DNA from: Gelidibacter gilvus
GTDB lineage: Bacteria; Bacteroidota; Bacteroidia; Flavobacteriales; Flavobacteriaceae
Length of the DNA: 64,000 bases
Direction: 5' to 3'
NCBI RefSeq assembly: GCF_004115975.1
Contig: NZ_SDDZ01000003.1
Location: 124,001-188,000 of the forward strand
Positions 1 through 7,654 of this stretch are shown here, piece after piece (position 1 is the stretch's first letter; the number at the start of each line of letters is the position of its first letter). The translations under genes and the position numbers were made by a program. The notes under the pieces were generated by a model. That model saw only the letters and a program-made list of their open reading frames with translations. It was not told the DNA's origin and did no database searches.

Positions 1-333
1 ATTGCAAATATCATGTTCGTTAGCGTAAAGGAACGTACAAATTTGATTGGTATTCAAAAGTCTTTAGGAGCCAAAAACCGATTTATCTTGTTTCAGTTTT
101 TGTTTGAAGCTGTGATTTTAGCAGTTATTGGTGGTCTTATTGGTCTTTTCTTTGTGTGGGTAGTTTCTTTGATTGCTTCTCAATTTACAGGCGATTTCGA
201 GTTCGTTCTTTCAGCTGGTAATATGTTCTTAGGTTTTATGTTATCTTCCATTATAGGGTTGGTCTCTGGAGTGATTCCTGCTATTTCTGCATCAAAATTA
301 GATCCGGTGGAGGCTATAAGAACGGGAATGTAA
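1..333 (+). CDS. ABC transporter permease (FtsX/MacB type), 3' part only
   Basis: The reading frame is open from base 1 and ends with TAA, so this is the C-terminal ~110 residues of a gene cut by the window start. It shows the KERTxxIGIQKSLGA signature after the first FtsX-domain helix, two further membrane helices, and the terminal SKLDPVEAIRTG motif typical of MacB-family permeases. From the first in-frame Met, 99 of 106 residues are identical to the end of the next gene, so the two are tandem paralogues. It probably acts in the inner membrane as half of a lipoprotein, peptide or drug efflux transporter. The ATPase is not visible and may lie upstream. Confidence 0.9.
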   Translation: MANIMFVSVKERTNLIGIQKSLGAKNRFILFQFLFEAVILAVIGGLIGLFFVWVVSLIASQFTGDFEFVLSAGNMFLGFMLSSIIGLVSGVIPAISASKLDPVEAIRTGM

Positions 334-611
334 ATTGCAGTTGAAATCTCAAGAATTATAAATTCCAAATCCCAATGGATAAGAAAAACTAGTTTGGGTT
401 TTATCCAATTTCTCTTAGATAGAGGTTTTTTTACATGAGTAGTTATTATATAATAATGCTCTCTGCGTCTTCGCCATCTGCGAAATGTTTTAATACCTTG
501 TCAATAGATTTTGAGAACGGATATCTTTAACGTAATTATTTTTCAATTGAAAAAATATTTTTGCAGAAAAACACCTTATCTTTAAATCGTTTTAAAACAT
601 CAAAAAAATAG

Positions 612-1862
612 ATGCTGCTTTACTTACGGTTATTTAAAGAGAGTTTTTCATTTGCCATTAACGCGCTTACCAATAATAAACTTCGCACGTTTTTATCCTT
701 ATTGGGGGTCACTATTGGCATTTTCTCCATTATTGCAGTTTTGGCGGCGGTGGATTCTTTAGACAGAAACATCCAAGATCAACTCTCAGGATTGGATAAA
801 AACACCATGTATTTAACCAAGTTTTCCTTTGGGCCAACTGATGTTCCACGGTGGCAACGCGATAATTTTCCTCAAACGGAATACGGCGATTTCGATTTTA
901 TTAGACGAAATGTGCCAGACATTGCAGCTTCGGCCTATGTTATTTTTGGAAGTCCCCAAACGGTCAGATATGGCGCAGAAACCATATCTGGAGTTGATAT
1001 CACTCCGGTATCCAATGAAATTTATGAGATTGAAAACATAAAAATTGAAGAGGGTCGCTTTTATACAGAATCAGAATCGATTAATGGCGCTCCTGTTATT
1101 GTTTTGGGGCATTCCATAGCTGAAAATTTATTTGGAAAATCAAACCCTATCGGAAAGCAAATTAGAGTCTACGGTCGGAGATTAACGGTCATCGGTGTCA
1201 TAAAGAAAATGGGTGCGGGTATGGGCGGAAGCCCTGATGATAAAGGTTATGTGCCTGCCAACTTTGTCAGACGTTTTCAAACTGGTGGGGGGGACGGTAT
1301 TCCTGGAGCAGTGATTATTAAACCAGAAAAAGGCGTCGATATGGGTGCCTTTGAAGGGATTTTAAAGCAACGATTTAGAGTTTATAGAGGCTTAAAAGCT
1401 GGAGAGCCGGATAACTTTTTTGTAAATAAAATGTCTGGTTTTACTGATGCCATTGACGGAATTATCGGAATGATGAATATTATGGGGTGGATCATCAGTG
1501 GCTTTTCTTTATTGGTTGGTGGTTTTGGGATTGCAAATATCATGTTTGTGAGCGTGAAGGAACGTACAAACCTAATTGGAATACAAAAGTCGCTAGGAGC
1601 CAAAAACCGATTTATTTTGTTTCAGTTTTTATTTGAAGCGGTCATTTTAGCGGTCATTGGTGGACTCGTTGGACTGTTTTTTGTATGGATTGGATCTTTG
1701 ATCGCCTCGCAATTTACGGGCGATTTCGAGTTTGTCCTTTCCGCAGGAAATATGTTTTTAGGGTTTATTCTATCTACCATCATCGGATTGATTTCTGGCG
1801 TAATTCCTGCTATTTCTGCATCACGGTTGGATCCTGTTGAAGCGATTCGTACAGGAATGTAG
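612..1862 (+). CDS. ABC transporter permease (FtsX/MacB type)
   Basis: A 416-residue inner-membrane protein with the complete MacB permease layout: an N-terminal transmembrane helix near residues 20-45 (after NNKLRTFLSLLGVTIG), a large periplasmic MacB_PCD-like domain to about residue 285, then three FtsX helices ending in SRLDPVEAIRTG. It is a tandem duplicate of the truncated gene at the window start; the C-terminal region is almost invariant in protein but carries many synonymous DNA changes, so the duplication is not very recent or is under purifying selection. The 278-base gap between the copies holds no gene. Members of this family work with a MacB-type ATPase and a periplasmic adaptor. 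The substrate is unknown. Confidence 0.93.
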   Translation: MLLYLRLFKESFSFAINALTNNKLRTFLSLLGVTIGIFSIIAVLAAVDSLDRNIQDQLSGLDKNTMYLTKFSFGPTDVPRWQRDNFPQTEYGDFDFIRRNVPDIAASAYVIFGSPQTVRYGAETISGVDITPVSNEIYEIENIKIEEGRFYTESESINGAPVIVLGHSIAENLFGKSNPIGKQIRVYGRRLTVIGVIKKMGAGMGGSPDDKGYVPANFVRRFQTGGGDGIPGAVIIKPEKGVDMGAFEGILKQRFRVYRGLKAGEPDNFFVNKMSGFTDAIDGIIGMMNIMGWIISGFSLLVGGFGIANIMFVSVKERTNLIGIQKSLGAKNRFILFQFLFEAVILAVIGGLVGLFFVWIGSLIASQFTGDFEFVLSAGNMFLGFILSTIIGLISGVIPAISASRLDPVEAIRTGM

Positions 1863-1954
1863 GTGACAAAATGGAATAAATAAATAAATGCCAAATTCCA
1901 ACAGATTATGCCTTATCTATTGGAATTTGGTATTTGGAGTTTTTAGATCGGTAT

Positions 1955-2413
1955 TTATGATAGGACAGTAGCCACTTGAGCACATACAAACTCCAAAAAG
2001 CGTTCATCTGCTTCAGTAAACGGATCTATCGTATTTGAATCAATGTCAATCTGACCAATGTTTTTGCCATTCACAAAAATAGGAACTACAATTTCTGCCT
2101 TTACCGTAATGCTACAGGCAATATAATTATCCTGTGCAGAGACATCTGGAACGACAAAATTTTGATTGCTCACCGCCACTTGTCCGCAAATCCCTTTGCC
2201 AAAAGGAATAATCGTATGATCAGTTGGTGCACCAACATAAGGGCCTAGTTTTAATTCTTTCTTGTCACCGTTCGTAAAGTAAAATCCAACCCAGTTATAA
2301 TAAGGGACGTTCGATTCAAGAACTTCACAGATGGATAGCAGACGTTCATCAACAGTTTTATTGGTATCAGAAACTATGGTAATTATTTGCGGTTTAAGTT
2401 GGTCTAAAGTCAT
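1955..2413 (-). CDS. GAF-domain protein, free methionine-(R)-sulfoxide reductase-like
   Basis: A 152-residue single GAF domain resembling fRMsr (E. coli MsrC/YebR): it keeps the NWVGFYF start, a GKGICG loop (Cys76), IAC (Cys100) and the EIVVP...GxIDIDS end. Known fRMsr enzymes reduce free methionine sulfoxide in the cytosol using three cysteines. Here the positions matching E. coli Cys94 and Cys118 are Cys76 and Cys100, but the one matching Cys84 reads as His66. Cys29 and Cys144 lie elsewhere. It is probably active with a simplified disulfide route, but the substitution leaves some doubt. It is a single gene, convergent with the permease and divergent from xrtF. Confidence 0.82.
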   Translation of the reverse strand: MTLDQLKPQIITIVSDTNKTVDERLLSICEVLESNVPYYNWVGFYFTNGDKKELKLGPYVGAPTDHTIIPFGKGICGQVAVSNQNFVVPDVSAQDNYIACSITVKAEIVVPIFVNGKNIGQIDIDSNTIDPFTEADERFLEFVCAQVATVLS

Positions 2414-2503
2414 TGTTCAAAAGTTTTGGTAAAAGTATTCAAAATGTGCCGCATCATTCGGCTTTTTATATATTTTTAACAACCTAAACAAAAACTTGAA
2501 TTC

Positions 2504-3055
2504 TTGAAGGAATTGATCATAAAATATAAATCGGTCATTAAATTTATCTTGACATTTCTTGCGGTTTATGGCGTGTTGACTTTTGCGTATATGTTGTATT
2601 TAGATTATTCTGACGGTTCAGAGTATTATCCCGATTATTTCACCAATTTGGTGGCCAAACAAAGTGATGAGCTGTTACATGCTTTTGGTTATGATTCTCA
2701 AATAGAAAAACATCCTGACGAGCCTTCAATGAAGCTAATCATTAACGGTAAGTATTTGGCACGTGTGGTCGAAGGTTGTAATTCTATTAGCGTTATTATT
2801 TTATTTATCTCTTTTATTATCGCATTTGCAGGAAAGTTCAAAACTACATTTTTCTATATATTAGCAGGTAGCGTACTTATTTATGTGGTGAATCTCTTTA
2901 GAATTGTGATTTTATCGATAGGTTTATATCATTACCCATGGCGAAGGGAAGAGTTGCATACCGTGATCTTTCCGTTGATCATATATGGGATGGTCTTTTT
3001 GCTCTGGATGTTTTGGGTCAATAGGTTTTCAAATTTAACCGCGTCAGATGAGTAA
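2504..3055 (+). CDS. xrtF: Exosortase family protein XrtF
   Basis: A polytopic inner-membrane protein of 183 residues with the exosortase catalytic triad: Cys92 in VVEGCNS, Arg133 in NLFRIVILS and His152 in ELHTVIFP, each at the edge of a membrane helix. Exosortases are transpeptidases thought to cleave C-terminal sorting tags of exported proteins. XrtF is the short flavobacterial type. The start used is TTG at 2504; I see no better ATG that keeps the first helix. It overlaps the next gene by 8 bases, so the two are cotranscribed. No PEP-CTERM-like substrate gene is visible nearby. Confidence 0.92.
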   Translation: MKELIIKYKSVIKFILTFLAVYGVLTFAYMLYLDYSDGSEYYPDYFTNLVAKQSDELLHAFGYDSQIEKHPDEPSMKLIINGKYLARVVEGCNSISVIILFISFIIAFAGKFKTTFFYILAGSVLIYVVNLFRIVILSIGLYHYPWRREELHTVIFPLIIYGMVFLLWMFWVNRFSNLTASDE

Positions 3056-3485
3056 CGTTGTAAAAATGATCGGGCTTTTGGTGCTTTTCGGGTTGTTGAT
3101 CCTGATACGCGCCTTTGAAAACGAATTGTTTTACGATCCTTATTTGACTTTTTTTAAGAATGATTACCTTTATATAGATAATCCGCGCCGTGAGGTTTTA
3201 AAACTCACCTTGTTTACAGCGCTCAGATATTTTCTCAATTCAGTATTTTCATTAGCAATCATTTATATTTTCTTTAAGGATAGGAGTGTGGTCAAATTTT
3301 CTGCGCTTATCTATACCGTTTCATTCTTTATTCTATTAGCATTCTTCTTGTATTTTGTGGTTAATCCAAAGCAAGAAGATTATTACATCTTTTTCAATAT
3401 CAGACGGTTTCTAATTCAGCCATTGTTATTATTGTTATTGCTGCCTGCATTCTACTATCACCAATTGAAATCTAAAAAGAGTTAA
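3048..3485 (+). CDS. Exosortase F system-associated membrane protein
   Basis: A 145-residue protein with about four hydrophobic helices (near residues 7-22, 60-78, 85-107 and 122-138). Its start lies inside the end of xrtF, which points to translational coupling. Position, size and motifs such as RAFENELFYDPYLTFF match the conserved partner that always follows xrtF in Flavobacteriaceae. No catalytic motif is visible. It probably supports the exosortase in the inner membrane, but its precise role is unknown. Confidence 0.85.
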   Translation: MSNVVKMIGLLVLFGLLILIRAFENELFYDPYLTFFKNDYLYIDNPRREVLKLTLFTALRYFLNSVFSLAIIYIFFKDRSVVKFSALIYTVSFFILLAFFLYFVVNPKQEDYYIFFNIRRFLIQPLLLLLLLPAFYYHQLKSKKS

Positions 3486-3496
3486 TGCTTTTCTAA

Positions 3497-3530
3497 TTTG
3501 CTGAGATAAACACAATTTTTTGTAATTTCG
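3497..3530 (+). promoter_or_regulatory. Bacteroidota-type promoter for the HYC_CC_PP gene
   Basis: A TTTG at 3497-3500 and a near-consensus -7 box TAATTTCG at 3523-3530 lie 22 bases apart, directly upstream of the ATG at 3536. The predicted transcript would start almost at the start codon. Confidence 0.45.
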
Positions 3531-3535
3531 CGACG

Positions 3536-3946
3536 ATGAATAAAGAAAGTATCCATAAAACTTTTTCTATAGCAATGGCATTTTTGGTGCTGTTGTCGAC
3601 TATTTCATTTACTATGGAAAAGCATTATTGTGGAGACACTTTGATTGATGTTGCAATTTTCTCTAAAGTTGATAGTTGTTGTGACATGGATGCTACGGCT
3701 ATAACCGCCGTTGAAAAAAAATCGTGCTGTAAAGAGGAAATCGCAGTTGTCAAAGGTCAGGATAATCTCAAAAAAGCAACTTTTGACGACTTGTCCTTCG
3801 ATCAACAAGTTTTTCTTACAACCCTATATTATTCTTATCTCAATCTTTTTGAAGGTTTGCCCGAGCAGGTCATTCCACATAAAGGTTATTCTCCACCCAA
3901 TCTGGTCACCGATATACAGGTTTTAGACCAAGTTTTTATCATTTGA
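3536..3946 (+). CDS. HYC_CC_PP family protein (cysteine-rich, exported)
   Basis: A 136-residue protein with a signal-peptide-like N-terminus (residues 8-26) followed by the family-defining motifs: HYC at 30-32, CC at 48-49, a second CC at 64-65 and PP at 120-121. The paired cysteines and histidine look like soft-metal ligands. The family occurs in Bacteroidota next to TonB receptors and HMA proteins, as here, so a role in periplasmic copper or other heavy-metal handling is inferred but not proven. It is the first gene of a putative three-gene metal cluster; 239 bases separate it from the receptor gene. Confidence 0.85.
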   Translation: MNKESIHKTFSIAMAFLVLLSTISFTMEKHYCGDTLIDVAIFSKVDSCCDMDATAITAVEKKSCCKEEIAVVKGQDNLKKATFDDLSFDQQVFLTTLYYSYLNLFEGLPEQVIPHKGYSPPNLVTDIQVLDQVFII

Positions 3947-4185
3947 TTCTTCAATTTTAAATCTAGTAATATGCGTTCTTATACGCACTATTCTATGAAT
4001 TGTGATATCAAATATTTTAAAAATGACATTTTATCTTAGGCTTATTAACCTTTTATTTTTACGGCTACGTACTGCATTCTCAACTTCTGTGAACTTTCAG
4101 ATTTGTTTCGGAGTGTCTTTTTACTGTGTTGATTTGTCCAAATAAAAAGGAGGCTTAAGATTAAAACAATACTATCAATTTCTAA

Positions 4186-6438
4186 ATGAAAAACATACTT
4201 TATACCTTCATGTTCCTGCCAATACTTCTGTTCTCACAAGAAAGAATTGAAGGAATTATTGTTGAAATCACTGACCAGAAAAATACCATCCCGCTCCCAG
4301 GTGCCAATGTGTACTGGTTGGACTCTACTATTGGAGCGACGACAGATATAGATGGAAAATTCAGTATTCCTTACCAAAAACAATACACAAAATTGGTTAT
4401 TAGTTACGTGGGCTATAAAACGGATACCTTAACCATTAGTTCTCCAAAATATATCAAACATGCACTAAAATCCACTAGCGAATTGGATGAAATTACCGTC
4501 ACCTCTCGCAAGCAAGCCACTTCTAAATCCTATATGCAATCTGCTAACGTTTCTTTTGTGAGTAGTGATGAACTGCTGAAAGCAGCTTGTTGTAACCTTT
4601 CAGAGAGTTTTGAGACCAATCCGTCCATTGATGTTAATTTTGCAGATGCCGTGACTGGTACCCGACAGATAAAAATGCTGGGATTGACCAGTCCGTATAT
4701 TTTGATAACGGCAGAAAACATTCCTACAATCCGTGGTGCATCTCAAGCTTATGGTTTGAGTTTTACGCCAGGGACTTGGGTGGAAAGCATCCAAATTACC
4801 AAAGGAGCTGGAAGTGTGGTCAATGGTTTTGAAAGTATTGCTGGGCAAATCAATACAGAACTCGTTAAACCTACAACAGATAATAAGCTCTTCGTCAACC
4901 TTTATGGTGCCAGTAGTGAGCGCATGGAAGCTAACGTGCACCTAAACACTAAAGTCAGTGAGAAATGGAGCACGGGTTTATATCTCCATGGAAATATGCA
5001 CGATAAGAAACATGATGTTAATGACGATGGTTTTATGGATATGCCCATATATAAACAAATAAATTTTATGAATCGCTGGCAATATACAAATCCTGAAAAA
5101 GGTTTTGTAAGTTTTATCAACTTCAGCTATTTGGACGATTCAAAACAAACCGGACAGCTAAATTTTAATCCTGATACAGATAAGTTGACGACAAATGCCT
5201 GGGGAAGTGAAATCGATACCAGAAGATTTGATGTTTCTGTAAAATCAGGATATGTAAATCCTAATATTCCTTGGCAAAGCATTGGTTTTCAATCTGCTTT
5301 TAGCAGTCATAAACAGAATTCCTATTTTGGTTTGAACCCCTATGATATTTTACACAATAGTTTGTATCTCAACGGGATATATAATTCAATCATCAGTGAT
5401 TCAAGACATAAAATAAAAACGGGCGTAAGTTATACCTATGATCATTACGACGAGTTGGTCATCACTGAAAATTTTGAACGTACCGAAAGTTCAGTTGGTG
5501 CTTTTTTTGAATACAATTTTGATAATCTTGAAGATTTGAATTTAACTGCGGGTGTTAGAGTTGACAGGCATAATGTGCTCGGAACCTTTGTCACGCCTAG
5601 AGTACATGCACGTTATACACCATGGGAAAAATCGGCATTAAGAGCTTCTTTTGGACGTGGTAAGCGTAGCGCTAGCATCTTTGCCGAAAACCAGAATATT
5701 TTTGCGACCTTAAGAACGATCTTAATTGATGGTTCTGCACCTTTGGGCAGCTTAAAAGGAGCCTATGGTCTTGATCCAGAAATTGCATGGAATTACGGTG
5801 TTTCATTTTTGCAGGGTTTTAATCTCTTTGGAAATAAGGCTGACATTATATTTGATTATTATAGAACTGATTTTCAGAATCAAATTGTGGTCGATTATGA
5901 AAATACGCAGGAATTGAATTTCTATAATCTTGAGGGCGAAAGTTATGCCAACAGTTTTCAGGTGGAATTGAATTATAACGTTTTTGAAGGATTTGATTTT
6001 AGAACGGCTTATAAATTCTATGATATCAAGACGCAATATCATTCAGGAAAGTTGGAAAAGCCATTAACACCTAAACACCGTGTTTTTGCAAACATGTCTT
6101 ATGAAACAAAAAAGAATGAAAGTTTTTCGCATTGGAAATTTGATGTCACTTATAATTGGTTGGGTGAACAAAGATTTTCATCAACCGCAGCTAACCCTAT
6201 TCAATACCAATTACCAGATTACACACCAACAGTTGGTACCTTGAACGCTCAAATTACCAAAGTGTTTTCTGAGAAATTTGAAGTATATCTAGGCGGAGAA
6301 AATATGACCAATGTGAGACAGAACAATCCAATTTTGGGAGCAGATGATCCGTTTGGAGCAAATTTTGATACCACATTTGTTTATGGCCCAATCTTTGGAA
6401 GTATGTATTATGCGGGGTTGCGGTTTAAAATTAAATAG
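4186..6438 (+). CDS. TonB-dependent outer-membrane receptor, putative metal (copper-type)
   Basis: A 750-residue receptor. A signal peptide (1-18, ending FSQ) is followed by a carboxypeptidase-D-like regulatory domain (about 20-95), a plug domain (about 105-235) and a 22-strand-type barrel that ends in the aromatic/basic sequence YYAGLRFKIK. The plug has a CC pair at residues 135-136 in AACCNLSESFE, an unusual feature of a Bacteroidota receptor family found beside HYC_CC_PP and HMA proteins. The context suggests uptake of a metal or metal-chelate across the outer membrane, energised by TonB/ExbBD, which are not in this window. The substrate is inferred only from its neighbours. Confidence 0.9.
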   Translation: MKNILYTFMFLPILLFSQERIEGIIVEITDQKNTIPLPGANVYWLDSTIGATTDIDGKFSIPYQKQYTKLVISYVGYKTDTLTISSPKYIKHALKSTSELDEITVTSRKQATSKSYMQSANVSFVSSDELLKAACCNLSESFETNPSIDVNFADAVTGTRQIKMLGLTSPYILITAENIPTIRGASQAYGLSFTPGTWVESIQITKGAGSVVNGFESIAGQINTELVKPTTDNKLFVNLYGASSERMEANVHLNTKVSEKWSTGLYLHGNMHDKKHDVNDDGFMDMPIYKQINFMNRWQYTNPEKGFVSFINFSYLDDSKQTGQLNFNPDTDKLTTNAWGSEIDTRRFDVSVKSGYVNPNIPWQSIGFQSAFSSHKQNSYFGLNPYDILHNSLYLNGIYNSIISDSRHKIKTGVSYTYDHYDELVITENFERTESSVGAFFEYNFDNLEDLNLTAGVRVDRHNVLGTFVTPRVHARYTPWEKSALRASFGRGKRSASIFAENQNIFATLRTILIDGSAPLGSLKGAYGLDPEIAWNYGVSFLQGFNLFGNKADIIFDYYRTDFQNQIVVDYENTQELNFYNLEGESYANSFQVELNYNVFEGFDFRTAYKFYDIKTQYHSGKLEKPLTPKHRVFANMSYETKKNESFSHWKFDVTYNWLGEQRFSSTAANPIQYQLPDYTPTVGTLNAQITKVFSEKFEVYLGGENMTNVRQNNPILGADDPFGANFDTTFVYGPIFGSMYYAGLRFKIK

Positions 6439-6442
6439 CCAA

Positions 6443-6462
6443 GTTCCTGCGAAGGCAGGAAC
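6443..6462. repeat. REP-like 20-bp palindrome
   Basis: GTTCCTGCGAAGGCAGGAAC is a perfect-armed hairpin with an 8-base stem and a GAAG-type loop, four bases after the receptor stop codon. It belongs to the dispersed palindrome family also found at 6575, 6608, 9305, 9356, 37527, 39056, 39367, 52724 and 52830. Confidence 0.85.
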
Positions 6463-6574
6463 CTCGTGTATAAACTAAATAATTGAAAACCCAAGAACAC
6501 GCCAATCACTTTTAAAAGTTATTCGTGTATTCGTGGCAAAAAAGAAAAACAAGAAACAAAATTTCAATTAACAG

Positions 6575-6594
6575 ATTCCTTCCTTCGAAGGAAT
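6575..6594. repeat. REP-like 20-bp palindrome (variant)
   Basis: ATTCCTTCCTTCGAAGGAAT is a variant of the dispersed palindrome, 14 bases upstream of the promoter-like copy at 6608. The stem is ATTCCTTC/GAAGGAAT. Confidence 0.7.
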
Positions 6595-6607
6595 AGAAAA
6601 CTAACAG

Positions 6608-6627
6608 ATTCCTACCTTTGTGGGAAT
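6608..6627 (+). promoter_or_regulatory. REP-like palindrome containing a -7 promoter box
   Basis: The sequence ATTCCTACCTTTGTGGGAAT differs at only two positions from the reverse complement of the palindrome at 9305-9324. Both changes are C to T and together create TACCTTTG (6613-6620), a perfect TAnnTTTG -7 box 22 bases before the HMA gene ATG. No good -33 TTG is visible, so promoter activity is inferred. Confidence 0.5.
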
Positions 6628-6642
6628 GCAAAACAAAAGATT

Positions 6643-7005
6643 ATGAAAAAAATAGTATTAGCATTAGCATTATTGGTTGGAACCGTAACCTTTGCTCAGA
6701 ATAAAAATGCCAAAGCCACCATTGAAGTGGACGGTGTATGTAATATGTGTAAAGAACGTATCGAAAAAGCGGCTATTAAAGCCAAAGGAGTAAAAGTTGC
6801 CAATTGGGACGTCAATACCCACGAATTAAAATTGATCTTTGATGAACGCAAAACCAGTTTGAAAGACATACAGCAAAGTATTGCTGAAGCCGGTCATGAC
6901 ACCAAAGAGATCAAAGCCACAGATGAGGCTTACCATAAATTACACACCTGTTGCTTGTATAGGGATGAGGCTGTAAGAGATGATCATAAGGACGATAAAC
7001 AATGA
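6643..7005 (+). CDS. Exported heavy-metal-associated (HMA) domain protein
   Basis: A 120-residue protein with a signal peptide (1-19, cleaved after FAQ) and one HMA ferredoxin-like domain (about 25-92). The metal-binding loop is GVCNMC, with Cys33 and Cys36 as the usual CxxC pair. A His-rich tail adds HTCC (Cys103, Cys104). It is likely a periplasmic metallochaperone receiving metal from, or handing it to, the upstream receptor and HYC_CC_PP protein. HMA loops of this form bind Cu(I) or divalent soft metals. A strong terminator follows at 7051. Confidence 0.9.
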   Translation: MKKIVLALALLVGTVTFAQNKNAKATIEVDGVCNMCKERIEKAAIKAKGVKVANWDVNTHELKLIFDERKTSLKDIQQSIAEAGHDTKEIKATDEAYHKLHTCCLYRDEAVRDDHKDDKQ

Positions 7006-7050
7006 TTTACCCTTAAATAGCAGATATATTTTGGGTGCGAAAGTGCCATA

Positions 7051-7081
7051 AAAAAGCCAGATAGCAAACTATCTGGCTTTT
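7051..7081 (+). terminator. Rho-independent terminator after the HMA gene
   Basis: AAAAAGCCAGATAG and CTATCTGGCTTTT form a long perfect stem with a short CAAA-type loop and a T tail. It sits 45 bases downstream of the HMA stop codon and could work in both directions. Confidence 0.9.
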
Positions 7082-7192
7082 GTCATTAGACCTTATAATT
7101 AAAATTGTTGTGCTCTCAAAATTGCTTTTATTAGGTGTTTTCTCATCAGAACTCTCCAGGTTTAAAAAGTGTAAACCTAAATCGATATAAAA

Positions 7193-7490
7193 TTATCCTC
7201 GAGTACGCGTCATACTATCTGCCACTACAATAATATAATTGGCTATTTCAGATTTTTCTTCTTTGCTCATCTCATCTCATCTCATTCTGATTTCATAACC
7301 GTTGTAACGGATTTAATATTCACATCAGGTTTTATTTTGTTAATCCACCAAATGATACCTTGATTGTAATTGGAGTGATAAGAGCCTTGAAAATGAAATA
7401 AGAAATCTCCAGAACTAAAATGTTAAAGATAAAAATGCGCCATAGTGGCATCTTTGGAAGCTTGTAGATATGTCGACCTAGAATAAATGC
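7193..7490 (-). pseudogene. Remnant of a ChaN-family haem-binding lipoprotein (C-terminal fragment)
   Basis: Read on the minus strand, the spacer encodes a broken protein. One frame gives YLQASKDATMAHFYL, an in-frame TAA, then HFSSGDFLFHFQGSYHSNYN and on through GIIWWINKIKPDVNIKSVTTVMKSE to a stop. After a GATGA microsatellite (about 7269-7286) another frame gives EIANYIIVVADSMTRTRG and a stop. The order KDATMAHF, HFxGSYHS, GIxWW, ITTV-like and DYIIVV is that of ChaN/Tiki-fold lipoproteins of Bacteroidota. One nonsense codon, one frameshift in a slippage-prone repeat and the missing N-terminal half mark it as decayed. Confidence 0.6.
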
Positions 7491-7595
7491 ATCTTAAACT
7501 ACAGAATAAAAAATGGAGATCGTTTTATTTAGACCTTCTTAAGCGTAACTTTTGAAAAGAATCCGTTTTTTGTAAGGGCTTAATTCTGATAAAAC

Positions 7596-7627
7596 AAAAA
7601 CGCCTCAAAAATTTTGAGGCGTTTTTT
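7596..7627 (-). terminator. Rho-independent terminator of groEL
   Basis: AAAAACGCCTCAAAA and TTTTGAGGCGTTTTT pair perfectly. It lies 28 bases downstream of the groEL stop on the minus strand and is symmetric, so it may also block read-through from the plus strand. Confidence 0.9.
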
Positions 7628-7654
7628 AAAGAAATCTTTTTAAGGATTTGAATT

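Larger units (their letters stand above)
7006..7654. other. Gene-free spacer between the metal cluster and groEL
   Basis: About 650 bases without an intact gene. It holds the HMA terminator (7051-7081), the decayed ChaN fragment (7193-7490) with a short GATGA tandem repeat, and the groEL terminator (7596-7627). Nothing else is recognisable. Confidence 0.75.
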
